64,000 nt of DNA, from positions 2,710,262 to 2,774,261 of the forward strand of contig NZ_FOBG01000001.1 of the NCBI RefSeq assembly GCF_900109645.1, written 5' to 3'. Made by a program: the position numbers and the translations under genes. Origin of the DNA: Duganella sp. CF402. Lineage in GTDB: Bacteria; Pseudomonadota; Gammaproteobacteria; Burkholderiales; Burkholderiaceae_D. Below the pieces are notes generated by a model. That model made no database searches and was not told the DNA's origin. It saw only the letters and a program-made list of their open reading frames with translations. Below are positions 1-7,791 of this stretch, piece by piece (within the stretch, counting starts at the first letter, position 1; every line of letters starts with the position of its first letter).

Positions 1-434
1 GCGTCGATTTCGCGCCAGCCGGTCAGCGTCGCTTGCACGGTCGGCATCAGGCCATAAGTGAACAGCGCCATCATCATCGCCTGTGGACCAAAGCCGACGA
101 TCGGCGTGGCGAGAAACAGCACCGCCACCGGCGGCAAGGTCTGGCCGATGGTCGCGGTGTTGGCGATCAGCGGCAGCAAAGGCTTGCCTGCCGCGCGCGT
201 GGCGAGAATCGCCAGCGGGATGCCGAGCGCGATCACGCCCGCCATCGCAGCCAGCACGATCAGCACATGGCTCTGCGCCGCTTCCAGCAAGGAGATGCGC
301 TCATACAGAACCGGCTGGTCTGGTCCGGGCAGCGGCGCAAGCAGCGCGCGCCACCAGTCCTCGCGGCTGTAGACCAGCCAAAGGGCCGGCCAGCAAAGCA
401 GCGCCACCGCCGCCTCAATCCGCGCCCGCTTCAT
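1..434 (-). CDS. yehW: osmoprotectant ABC transporter permease, YehW-like (partial, 3' end outside window)
   Basis: Integral membrane permease, second permease of a glycine-betaine/quaternary-amine type ABC importer. About 144 codons are visible before the window edge. The translation opens MKRARIEAAVALL and shows a hydrophobic segment near residues 5-20, then the binding-protein-dependent permease core with IGQTLPPVAVLFLA followed by a GFGPQAMMMALF stretch, typical of OpuCB/OpuCD/YehW/YehY. Its ATG overlaps the stop of the ATPase gene (ATGA, 431-434), so it is the last visible gene of the receptor-SBP-permease-ATPase-permease run. The symbol follows gene order in E. coli yehZYXW; the substrate is not shown by the sequence. 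Confidence 0.85.
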   Translation of the reverse strand, partial: MKRARIEAAVALLCWPALWLVYSREDWWRALLAPLPGPDQPVLYERISLLEAAQSHVLIVLAAMAGVIALGIPLAILATRAAGKPLLPLIANTATIGQTLPPVAVLFLATPIVGFGPQAMMMALFTYGLMPTVQATLTGWREID

Positions 435-1411
435 GCCGCCAACGCCTTGTCGGTCGACGAAGATGCCAGCGTGAGGTCGCCGAGCGCCACCTGGCCGATG
501 ACTGTGCCGGCATCGTCAAGGACTGGCAGCAGCGCGAGGCCGCCCAGCAGCTTGCTCAATGCCGTGCGAGCACCGGCTTGCAGCGACACACCGGCGACAC
601 CCGCCGCATGCGCCGCGACGGCTGCGGCGATGCTGGCCGCATCGGTGCGCACAAAATCCGCAACGCTATAACGCGCCAGGCGCCGCAGGGCCGGCTCCTG
701 ACCGAAGAACTGCGCCACAAACGCGTTCGCCGGCTGCCGCAGCAAGGTATCCGGATCCGCATACTGCACCACCGCACCGTCGCGCAGCAGGCATATCTTG
801 TCTGCCAGGCGGATCGCCTCATCGATATCATGCGTGACAAACAAAATCGTCTTGCGCACGTCGCGCTGGATACGTAACAACTCCTCCTGCAACTGCTCGC
901 GCGTGATCGGATCCACCGCGCTGAATGGCTCATCCATCAACAGCAACGCCGGATCCGCAGCCAGCGCACGTGCAATCCCCACGCGCTGCTGCTGGCCGCC
1001 AGACAGCTGCGCCGGATAGCGGCCGCCGAACTTGTGCGGGTCCAGCCGCACCAGCTCCAGCATCTCATCCGCGCGACGCAGCCGCTTCGCCTTGTCCCAT
1101 CCCAGCAACTGCAGCACCACCGCCACATTCTCGCGCACCGTCATGTGCGGGAACAGGCCGACATTCTGGATCACATAACCTATCGACCGGCGCAGCAGCA
1201 CCGGATCACTCTCCAGCGCATTGCGGCCATCGATCACAATCTGCCCTGCATCCGGCTCCGTCATACGATTCACTGTGCGCAGCAAGGTCGACTTGCCGCA
1301 GCCCGACGGACCAATCAGCACCACCAGTTCGCCGCGCGCGATATCGAGGCTCACCTGGTTCAACGCAGTCACGCCGCTGTAATGCTTTTCGATGTTACGC
1401 AAGTTAATCAT
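431..1411 (-). CDS. yehX: osmoprotectant ABC transporter ATP-binding protein, YehX/OpuCA-like
   Basis: Cytoplasmic ATPase, 326 aa, that powers the importer. Walker A GPSGCGKST lies at residues 34-42, the ABC signature LSGGQQQR at 136-143 and Walker B LLLMDEP at 156-162. After residue about 245 there is an extra region of about 80 residues resembling one degenerate CBS module (LLPVLDDAGTVIGQV), as in OpuCA/ProV relatives where CBS domains sense ionic strength. The start codon lies inside the end of the upstream permease gene (overlap 1404-1411), and the stop overlaps the next permease start, so translation is probably coupled. Family assignment is firm; the actual ligand (betaine, choline, carnitine or another cation) is unknown. 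Confidence 0.92.
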   Translation of the reverse strand: MINLRNIEKHYSGVTALNQVSLDIARGELVVLIGPSGCGKSTLLRTVNRMTEPDAGQIVIDGRNALESDPVLLRRSIGYVIQNVGLFPHMTVRENVAVVLQLLGWDKAKRLRRADEMLELVRLDPHKFGGRYPAQLSGGQQQRVGIARALAADPALLLMDEPFSAVDPITREQLQEELLRIQRDVRKTILFVTHDIDEAIRLADKICLLRDGAVVQYADPDTLLRQPANAFVAQFFGQEPALRRLARYSVADFVRTDAASIAAAVAAHAAGVAGVSLQAGARTALSKLLGGLALLPVLDDAGTVIGQVALGDLTLASSSTDKALAA

Positions 1412-2570
1412 GCTGCCCCCTCTTCAAACTCCACGCCAGCAAGCGCATCACCGCATCCGCGCCGAATGCCAGCGCCACCACCGGCAAAGATCCCAGCAGC
1501 ACCAGATCCGGCACCGCCTGCTCCGTGCCGCGCAACAGGAAATAGCCAAGGCCGCCGGCATTCACCAGCACCGCAACCGTCGCCAGCCCAATCAGCATCA
1601 GCATCGCGCCGCGCACGCCTTCAACAAAGAACGGCGCCGCCAGCGGCAACTCCACGCGCCAGAACTGCTGCCACGCACTCATGCCCATGCCTCGCGCCGC
1701 ATCCAGCATGGCCGGCGATACCGAGGTCAGGCCGGTATGCGTGTGCACCACCACCGGCCATAAGCCATACAACACCATCGCCAGAATGGCCGGCTTCGCA
1801 CCCAATCCCAGCACCGGCAGCAGCAATCCAAACAAGGCAATCGACGGAATGGTTTGCAGCAGGCCGACTGCGCCCAGCAGCACACTCTCAAAGACGCGCT
1901 TGCGCGCCGCCAGCAAGCCGATGGCGGCTCCCAGCAGCATGGCCGGCGGCAGCGCCACCGCGACCAGCAGCAGGTGATGCAGCAATTCCTCATGAAAGAC
2001 TTCGGACGCCATGCGGTACTCCATCACCACGCCCAGATGCTGATACGGCGCGACCCACGCCAGCGCGGCCAATGCCAGCACCGGCAGCGCCAGCCAGCGC
2101 GGCGCCTCGGCATACAACGCAAACGCGCCGATGTACACCGCCGCCAGCGTGCCCCAGGCACCGCCGGCAATCGCAAACCGCGCCCACTCCTGCACGCCAG
2201 GATGCGCGCTGAGCTGCCCTGCTGCGCCCCAGGTCACGGCTCCAAAACCGGCAGCCGCCGCCACGGTCAGCGACAACGCCAGTGCCGGCGCACGCGCCCG
2301 GCCACGCGCCAGCCACACGGCCAGCGCCAGCAAAGCCCAGCCGCCCGCCACCAGCGCAGTCCAATGCCCGCCCAGCGCGAATGCGGTGAAGTCCTCCCCA
2401 TCCGGTGCCACGCGATTCGCATGCAGCGACACCAAAGGCCATTGCAAGGACAACAGCCCAAGCAGCACTGCAAACAAGGCAATCGCATTCGGACGCCCGG
2501 CCGCCAGCCGCCAGCGCAAGCCGGCCTTGCCGCCCTGCCCTGCAACGGGTAATGGAAGTACTGCGCTCAT
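1404..2570 (-). CDS. yehY: osmoprotectant ABC transporter permease, YehY-like
   Basis: Inner-membrane permease of 388 aa, longer than the usual 210-250 aa OpuCB type because it has an N-terminal half of about 170 residues with several extra hydrophobic segments, as in E. coli YehY. The C-terminal half holds the transport core: LLQTIPSIALFGLLLPVLG followed by GLWPVVVHTHTGLTSV and an EAA-like loop with ARGMGMSAWQQFWRVELPLA near residues 290-315. Its ATG overlaps the stop codon of the binding-protein gene (2567-2570), and its end overlaps the ATPase start. Length and core motifs support YehY rather than ProW. A role in osmoprotection is inferred from family membership only. Confidence 0.88.
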   Translation of the reverse strand: MSAVLPLPVAGQGGKAGLRWRLAAGRPNAIALFAVLLGLLSLQWPLVSLHANRVAPDGEDFTAFALGGHWTALVAGGWALLALAVWLARGRARAPALALSLTVAAAAGFGAVTWGAAGQLSAHPGVQEWARFAIAGGAWGTLAAVYIGAFALYAEAPRWLALPVLALAALAWVAPYQHLGVVMEYRMASEVFHEELLHHLLLVAVALPPAMLLGAAIGLLAARKRVFESVLLGAVGLLQTIPSIALFGLLLPVLGLGAKPAILAMVLYGLWPVVVHTHTGLTSVSPAMLDAARGMGMSAWQQFWRVELPLAAPFFVEGVRGAMLMLIGLATVAVLVNAGGLGYFLLRGTEQAVPDLVLLGSLPVVALAFGADAVMRLLAWSLKRGQHD

Positions 2571-3481
2571 TTCAGGAATCCTTTCTCACGCAGGTATTTT
2601 TCCGCCACCCGTGCACCGGGTTCGCCGCCCACCACGATGCGAGCGTTCAGGCGCGACAGCGTGCCCGTATCGAGCGTGGCAAAGATAGGTTCGACGATGG
2701 CTGGCACGGCGGGATATTTTTTCAAGGCCTCGCTGCGTATCGTCAGCAAGGGCTGGTAGATGTCGGCGGCGGCGCCGGTGTCGTTCAGACCCACAAGGCC
2801 CATCGCCGCCAGTTGGCCATCGGTGCTGTACGACATGGCCGCATTCGCGCCGCTGGTGCCGCGCGCGGCGGCCGATTCGGTCTGTGCGGTGTTACCGCCG
2901 GGGAGAATAATCAGCTGCGATGGCGTCAGCTTGAAACCATACGCATGCTCGAACGCCTTCAGGCCATCGGCGCGGTCGACAAATTCCTGGCTGACCACCA
3001 CCTTGAAGTGCTTGCCGGCGTTGATGTAGGCGGCCAGCTGCGGCAGCGAGGTAATGCCCTCCGCCGCCGACAGCCTGGCCGGAATCGCAAAGCCATACGT
3101 GACATTGGCCGGCGCGGGCTTGAGCCACACGATGCGGTTCTGCGCCAGATCCGCCGCCGCTCCAGCCTCGTAGCCACGCACCGGATCGCGGAACGTGCCC
3201 GGCGCAAAGCGCACGCTCTTGATCAGGTAAGGCGCATTGCCGGTGTATTCGGGATAGACATCGATTTCCCCTGCCAGCAGCGCCTTGCGCACCACCTGCG
3301 TGGCGCCGGTGCCGCACTTCTCCACCACCTTGATGCCATGCGCCTTCAACGCGATCGACACCAGAGGGCATAGCAACGCCCCCTCAGTGTCGATCTTGGA
3401 ACCGACGGTGATGGCGCCGTCGCTGGCCGCCATCACCGTCGCCGGCAACAGCAGCCATGCAGCTGCCGTCCAGGCTTTCAT
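2567..3481 (-). CDS. osmF: periplasmic quaternary-amine binding protein, OsmF/YehZ-like
   Basis: Substrate-binding protein of 304 aa, exported by a signal peptide (MKAWTAAAWLLLPATVMAAS, cleavage expected near residue 19). It belongs to the OpuAC/ProX-type fold: ITVGSKIDTEGALL at the start and IDVYPEYTGNAP near residue 75-85, the element that in OsmF/OpuCC relatives contributes to the aromatic ligand cage. The start ATG shares bases with the TGA of the TonB-dependent receptor gene upstream (TGATG at 3479-3483), which implies translational coupling of an outer-membrane receptor with a periplasmic binding protein. The ligand cannot be read from the sequence. Confidence 0.88.
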   Translation of the reverse strand: MKAWTAAAWLLLPATVMAASDGAITVGSKIDTEGALLCPLVSIALKAHGIKVVEKCGTGATQVVRKALLAGEIDVYPEYTGNAPYLIKSVRFAPGTFRDPVRGYEAGAAADLAQNRIVWLKPAPANVTYGFAIPARLSAAEGITSLPQLAAYINAGKHFKVVVSQEFVDRADGLKAFEHAYGFKLTPSQLIILPGGNTAQTESAAARGTSGANAAMSYSTDGQLAAMGLVGLNDTGAAADIYQPLLTIRSEALKKYPAVPAIVEPIFATLDTGTLSRLNARIVVGGEPGARVAEKYLREKGFLK

Positions 3482-5739
3482 CAGAAGCGCGCCTTGACGC
3501 GCACACCCACCGTGCGAGGACGAATCATGTACAGATTGTCGCCCGGCTGGATCGCGATGGTGTTGGTGGTCACGTCGCTGATCTTGGCGCCATTGGTCAG
3601 GTTGGTGCCGAACAGGCCGAATTCATACGGACCGGTTTTGTAGACCGCCGTCGCATTCACCGTGTTCGACGATGGAATGCGCGAGTAGCTACCCTGCGAC
3701 GCTGCGAAGTTGGTGAATGACTCGCCACGATACGCATAGGTGGCCGACAGCGTAATCTCCTCTGCGCCCGCCAGCGGAATCACGTAATTGGCGACAGCGT
3801 TGGCTGCAAACTTAGGCGAGTACGGCACACGTGCATCTTCAGGAATATTCTGCGCAGCGATACCGGTAACCACTTTCTCGGCAGCGTAAGCGTGATTGAA
3901 CGTAGCGCTCACGCCCACCGACGCCTGGCGCGAAATCTTGAAGAAGCTCTCCAGCTCCACGCCTTCGCTGCGGATCTTGCCGGCGTTCTGCGTGAAGTAG
4001 TAGGTGCACGGCAGCTTGTTGAAGACCTGCACATCCTTCCACTTGATCAGGTAGGCGCTGGCGTTGAAGGTCACGCGGCGATCGAACAGCGTGTTCTTGG
4101 AGCCGGCTTCGAAGTTCCACAGGCTATCCGGCTCAAAGGTCGACGGCGCATTCTGGCCGCAGAAGTCGAACGGCACCGGCTGATTATTACCGCCGTAGCG
4201 GAAGCCCTTGCCCGCCGATGCGTACACGGTGTGATCCTCATCCAGACGGTATGCCGCTGCAAAGCGTGGATTGGCGCCCTTCGAAGTCTCGCTGCTGTTG
4301 CTGGTCTCAGGGATGCTGCTCTGCGGCTTGGCCGGCGTCGAGTTAAACAGGTTGCCGAACAGGCCACTGAACTTCAGGTCGAAGTCCTGCGTGCCGCGGA
4401 ACAGGCGCAGGCCGGCGGTCAGGTCCAGCTTATCCCACACGGTGTAAGTGGCTTCGGCGAACAGCGCGGCTTCCTTCGAGTCGATATTCTGCGTGCCCGA
4501 GAAGTAATCGTCCGGCGTGAAGGCGTTGTCGTTCAGCTGCGAGTTATAGCCGGGGAAGTTCTTGGCAGCCGCGAAGCGCGCGTCGAAGCCCGGCGTCGGC
4601 TGGTCCTGGCGCAGATCGCGCTTGCCTTGCGTGTAGAAGGCGCCGGCAGTCCACTTCAGCGGACCGCCCGCTTTCGATTGCAAACGGAACTCCTGCGCGA
4701 AGTTGGTGATCTTGTTGCCGATCACGTAGGACGAAGCGATCAGCGGCGGCTGGCCGCCGAAGATGAAGGCGGTCGCCTTGTACTGGCCGGAGTTGATGTA
4801 CAGCGTGTCGCGATGCAGGTAGGAGCTGGACGACACCAGATTCGCTACGCCGGCATCGTAGTTCAGCGTCAGGTTATACAGCTGCAGGCTGTCCTTGCTG
4901 GCTTGCTGGATCAGCGAGTTGGTGGTGTACGGCGCCAGCTTGGAGTAGGCATCGTTGATACCGCCCTTGACGTTGGAGGCGGTGATGCTGGCATCGACCA
5001 GCAGGTCCGGCGTGGCGCGCAGGCGCGCGGCGATGCGGCCCTGGTTGGTCGATACATCGTTGTCGGTCTTGCCGTTCACCTCATTGCGAACGTAGCCGGA
5101 ATCGTTACCAGTGTAGCCCGTCAAACGCAGCGCCAGCACATTATCCTTGACCGGCACGTTGACGGTGCCGCGCACGTTGTGATTGGTGCTACCGAACTTG
5201 GAGGTCTGCGAGCCGACCGCTTCCACCGAACCGTAGAAGTCATTGAACTCGGGCTTCTTGGTAATCTGGCGCACGGTGCCGGCCATTGCGCCCGCGCCGT
5301 ACAGCGTGCCTTGCGGGCCTTGCAGCACTTCGATGCGCTCAAGGTCCAGCACTTTCAGATCGGGATTGCCGGACTTCAGGGTCACTGGCAATTCGTCGAT
5401 ATAGACCGCCACCAGCGACGCATCCTGCACCTCGGACGGCACAATGCCGCGCACCACCAGGCCGCGTATCGTGATGTTGTTCACGCCCGCGCCCTGCTCC
5501 TGCAGCGAGATGGCCGGCACCAGGTTGGCGATATCGCTCAGGGTGCCCTGGCCGTACTTGGTCAGGCTATCCGGCTTGATGACCGTGATCGCGGCCGGCA
5601 CTTGCTGGACGTCGACCGCGCCGGTGCGGGTCGCGGTGACTTCCACTTTTTCGATTTTGTCGGAGGCGCTGTCCTGCGCCAGTGCCGGAACCGCTGCGAA
5701 TGCCCCAGCGACTGCCAGCGCCATCAAATGCTTATTCAT
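3481..5739 (-). CDS. TonB-dependent outer-membrane receptor coupled to ABC importer
   Basis: Outer-membrane beta-barrel receptor, 752 aa, with signal peptide MNKHLMALAVAGAFAAVPALAQ. A plug domain follows: KVEVTATRTG as TonB-box region, TLSDIANLVPAISLQ and RIEVLQGPQGTLYGAGAMAG at about residues 130-160. The barrel follows, ending in an aromatic C-terminus (VGVRVKARF) as required for Bam insertion. A good ribosome site (AAGGAG, 4 bases before ATG) fixes the start. It lies 90 bases downstream of the GH53 galactanase gene on the same strand, and its stop overlaps the osmF-like start. The barrel style resembles carbohydrate/vitamin type receptors of Caulobacter and sphingomonads rather than a recognised siderophore receptor; the ligand is unknown. 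Confidence 0.9.
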   Translation of the reverse strand: MNKHLMALAVAGAFAAVPALAQDSASDKIEKVEVTATRTGAVDVQQVPAAITVIKPDSLTKYGQGTLSDIANLVPAISLQEQGAGVNNITIRGLVVRGIVPSEVQDASLVAVYIDELPVTLKSGNPDLKVLDLERIEVLQGPQGTLYGAGAMAGTVRQITKKPEFNDFYGSVEAVGSQTSKFGSTNHNVRGTVNVPVKDNVLALRLTGYTGNDSGYVRNEVNGKTDNDVSTNQGRIAARLRATPDLLVDASITASNVKGGINDAYSKLAPYTTNSLIQQASKDSLQLYNLTLNYDAGVANLVSSSSYLHRDTLYINSGQYKATAFIFGGQPPLIASSYVIGNKITNFAQEFRLQSKAGGPLKWTAGAFYTQGKRDLRQDQPTPGFDARFAAAKNFPGYNSQLNDNAFTPDDYFSGTQNIDSKEAALFAEATYTVWDKLDLTAGLRLFRGTQDFDLKFSGLFGNLFNSTPAKPQSSIPETSNSSETSKGANPRFAAAYRLDEDHTVYASAGKGFRYGGNNQPVPFDFCGQNAPSTFEPDSLWNFEAGSKNTLFDRRVTFNASAYLIKWKDVQVFNKLPCTYYFTQNAGKIRSEGVELESFFKISRQASVGVSATFNHAYAAEKVVTGIAAQNIPEDARVPYSPKFAANAVANYVIPLAGAEEITLSATYAYRGESFTNFAASQGSYSRIPSSNTVNATAVYKTGPYEFGLFGTNLTNGAKISDVTTNTIAIQPGDNLYMIRPRTVGVRVKARF

Positions 5740-5747
5740 CCCGCTCC

Positions 5748-5802
5748 TTCAGTGTTTTAATAGTCGATTGCAAAAAGTATATACAACCGGGCAAACACTG
5801 AA
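5748..5802. promoter_or_regulatory. 10-bp inverted repeat flanking a putative promoter of the TonB receptor operon
   Basis: A perfect 10-base inverted repeat, TTCAGTGTTT (5748-5757) and AAACACTGAA (5793-5802), is separated by 35 bases that contain, on the minus strand, a TATACT -10-like hexamer in a TATATACTTTTT context. The right-hand arm lies just upstream of the receptor ribosome site. It may be a regulator binding site or an mRNA hairpin between the GH53 and receptor genes. The repeat is seen directly; the function is inference. Confidence 0.45.
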
Positions 5803-5829
5803 AACGAAGATTAATGCACTTCCTTATAA

Positions 5830-6834
5830 CTAATCCAAGAATGCGTCCATCGCCTTGGTCGGCCGGCCGTCCTCGCCCCATGCGCTCAGTTCGTAGTGGC
5901 TCCAGCTGCGAGCGCCTTGCGGCTCCCAGTAGATGATGCCCAGGCCCTTGTGGTCCGGCACCGCCTTGACCTTGCGTTTCACGGCTTGCAGCATGTCGTA
6001 AGTATTTTGCGGCTTGCTGTCTTCGCCGCCGACTTCCACCACCATCACCTCCTTGCCATAGCGCGCGGCCATGTCGTTGAGGTTGTTGCCGAGATCGTCG
6101 ATCGACAGCGTGTAATCGGGGCGGCCATCGAGCCAGTACGGATAGTAGGATACGCCGATCACATCGTACTTGGCGCCATTGGCCTTGGCGTTATCGAACC
6201 AGGTGCGGAACCACTGATTGTCCTGGCCTCGGTCCAGATGCAGCACCACCTTGGACGATGGGCTGACGGCCTTGACCGCGTCGTAGCCCTGATTAATCAG
6301 CTTGGCCAACTGCGGCCAGTTGTCGGTGTGGCCTTCCGGGTAAATCATGCCGGTGCGGGTTTCATTGCCGACCTGTACCCACTCTGGCGAGACGCCGGCC
6401 TGCTTCAGCGCGGCCATCACCTCATAGGTGTGGGCGTAGACATCCTTTTGCAGTTGCGCGAAATCGTGGCCGACCCAAGCGGCGGGCTTGCGCTGCTGTT
6501 GTGGATCGGCCCAGCTGTCGCTGTAGTGGAAATTGATCATCACACGCATGCCCATCTTCTGCGCGCGCACCGCCATCGCGACGGTCTCGTCCTTGCTGTT
6601 GTGGCCGCTGGCCTTGTCGCTGGACGGATTCACCCACGTCCGCAGGCGCACGGTATTAATGCCGAGATCCTTGAGGATCTGCAAGCCATCCTGCTGCTCT
6701 CCCTGCTTGTTATAAAATTTGTAGCCGGTGGCTTCCATTTGCGGCAGCCAGCCGACATCCGCGCCTTTGACAAACGTCTCCGCGCCGGCGGGCAAGGCGA
6801 GTGCCGCCATCAGCGCTATCAATAATTTTTTCAT
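5830..6834 (-). CDS. glycoside hydrolase family 53, arabinogalactan endo-beta-1,4-galactanase
   Basis: Secreted enzyme of 334 aa that should cleave beta-1,4-galactan (pectin type I side chains). Signal peptide MKKLLIALMAALALPAGA (cleavage near 18). The GH53 (beta/alpha)8 barrel starts with FVKGADVGWLPQMEATG at residues 21-37; NTVRLRTWVNP is at 60-70, the acid/base Glu is E158 in WVQVGNE and the probable nucleophile is E267 in MVVEVG. Length matches single-domain bacterial galactanases (330-400 aa). No clear Shine-Dalgarno precedes the ATG. The neighbouring receptor on the same strand suggests uptake of a plant-derived compound, but the ABC genes after it are not sugar-type, so a galactan utilisation locus is only one reading. 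Confidence 0.92.
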   Translation of the reverse strand: MKKLLIALMAALALPAGAETFVKGADVGWLPQMEATGYKFYNKQGEQQDGLQILKDLGINTVRLRTWVNPSSDKASGHNSKDETVAMAVRAQKMGMRVMINFHYSDSWADPQQQRKPAAWVGHDFAQLQKDVYAHTYEVMAALKQAGVSPEWVQVGNETRTGMIYPEGHTDNWPQLAKLINQGYDAVKAVSPSSKVVLHLDRGQDNQWFRTWFDNAKANGAKYDVIGVSYYPYWLDGRPDYTLSIDDLGNNLNDMAARYGKEVMVVEVGGEDSKPQNTYDMLQAVKRKVKAVPDHKGLGIIYWEPQGARSWSHYELSAWGEDGRPTKAMDAFLD

Positions 6835-6917
6835 GCCGCCATGCTAGCCGAAAGCCGCCGCGCGCAGGCATGAGGAAATTGCCACCAGCCATGCCCTTTC
6901 GATATGCCCAAACGAAA

Positions 6918-7012
6918 TTCAGGGTCAGCTCTGTCATTTGGACAAATAAAAACAGTATTGAGAAATATCAAACATGGTTCGCTGATGTCCAAATGACAGA
7001 GCTGACCCCGAA
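6918..7012. repeat. long inverted repeat (27-base arms), REP-like or bidirectional terminator
   Basis: Arms 6918-6944 and 6986-7012 are reverse complements with a single mismatch; the core is GTCAGCTCTGTCATTTGGAC. The spacer is 41 bases and AT-rich. It sits between the GH53 start and the stop of the ABC permease gene, so it could fold in the permease mRNA 3' end. The form (long palindromic intergenic unit) resembles REP/BIME-type dispersed repeats; whether it recurs in the genome cannot be seen here. The rest of 6835-7016 shows nothing else recognisable. Confidence 0.7.
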
Positions 7013-7016
7013 CTTG

Positions 7017-7778
7017 TTAGGCATTGCCCCGGTGCGCCCAGGCGGTGGTGCGTTTTTCAACGATGGCGAACAGTTCGTACATGGCCATCGCCATCGCGCC
7101 GATCACCATCAGGCCGGCAAAGGCCAGCGGCATTTTCATCGATGATCCGGCCGACACCAGCAGGTAGCCGATGCCTTCGTTGGCGGCGCTCATTTCCGAG
7201 ACGGTCGAGCCGACGAAGGCCAGCGTGATCGCCACTTTCAGCGAGGCAAAAAAATACGGCATGGAGCGCGGCAGGCCGATTTTCAGCAGCACGTCCATGC
7301 GGCGCGCGCCCAGCACCCGCAGCACGTCTTCCAGTTCCGGCTCCAGCGTCGCCAGCCCGGTGGCGATGTTGACCATGATCGGAAAAAAGGAAATCAGGAA
7401 CGCGGTCAGGATCGCCGGTCCCACGCCGATGCCGAACCACACCACCAGCACCGGCACAAACGCCGCCTTGGGCAGCGCGTTGAACGCAGTCATCAACGGA
7501 TACACGGCGGAGTAGATCAGCGGCGACGAGCCGATCAGGAAGCCCAAGGCGACGCCCACCACCACGGCAATGCCGAAGCCCACCATCGTGACCCAGTAAG
7601 TACGCCACGCATGCTCGGCAATCGGCCCGGCGTACTCCACCAGCGACTGGAAGATCGCATGCGGACTGGGGAAGATGAATTCGGAAATGCCGAACACGCT
7701 ACAAATCAGCTGCCACAAAGTCAGGATGGCAATCAGCAGCGCCCACGGCGCAAAGTTCTTGACGGCTTGTTGGTTCAT
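7017..7778 (-). CDS. ABC transporter permease, NitT/TauT (SsuC/TauC) family
   Basis: Inner-membrane permease of about 253 aa. The ATG at 7778 is chosen because GAGGA lies seven bases upstream; a longer open frame to 7814 lacks such a site and runs into the ATPase gene. About six hydrophobic segments; the conserved EAA-type loop reads LGARRMDVLLKIGLPRSMPY near residues 165-185. It is the last gene of the gntR-SBP-ATPase-permease set; the ATPase stop is 14 bases upstream of this start. Family members import sulfonates, nitrate, pyrimidine precursors or phthalate-like acids. The substrate here is unassigned. Confidence 0.9.
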   Translation of the reverse strand: MNQQAVKNFAPWALLIAILTLWQLICSVFGISEFIFPSPHAIFQSLVEYAGPIAEHAWRTYWVTMVGFGIAVVVGVALGFLIGSSPLIYSAVYPLMTAFNALPKAAFVPVLVVWFGIGVGPAILTAFLISFFPIMVNIATGLATLEPELEDVLRVLGARRMDVLLKIGLPRSMPYFFASLKVAITLAFVGSTVSEMSAANEGIGYLLVSAGSSMKMPLAFAGLMVIGAMAMAMYELFAIVEKRTTAWAHRGNA

Positions 7779-7791
7779 GCTCATTCCTCGG

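Noticed and set aside
3892..5760. A plus-strand open frame of over 600 codons opposite the first TonB receptor
   Set aside because: GC-rich antisense frame; the minus-strand frame has a signal peptide, plug and barrel motifs, and the plus-strand product is a low-complexity Arg/Ala/Val/Leu-rich string.
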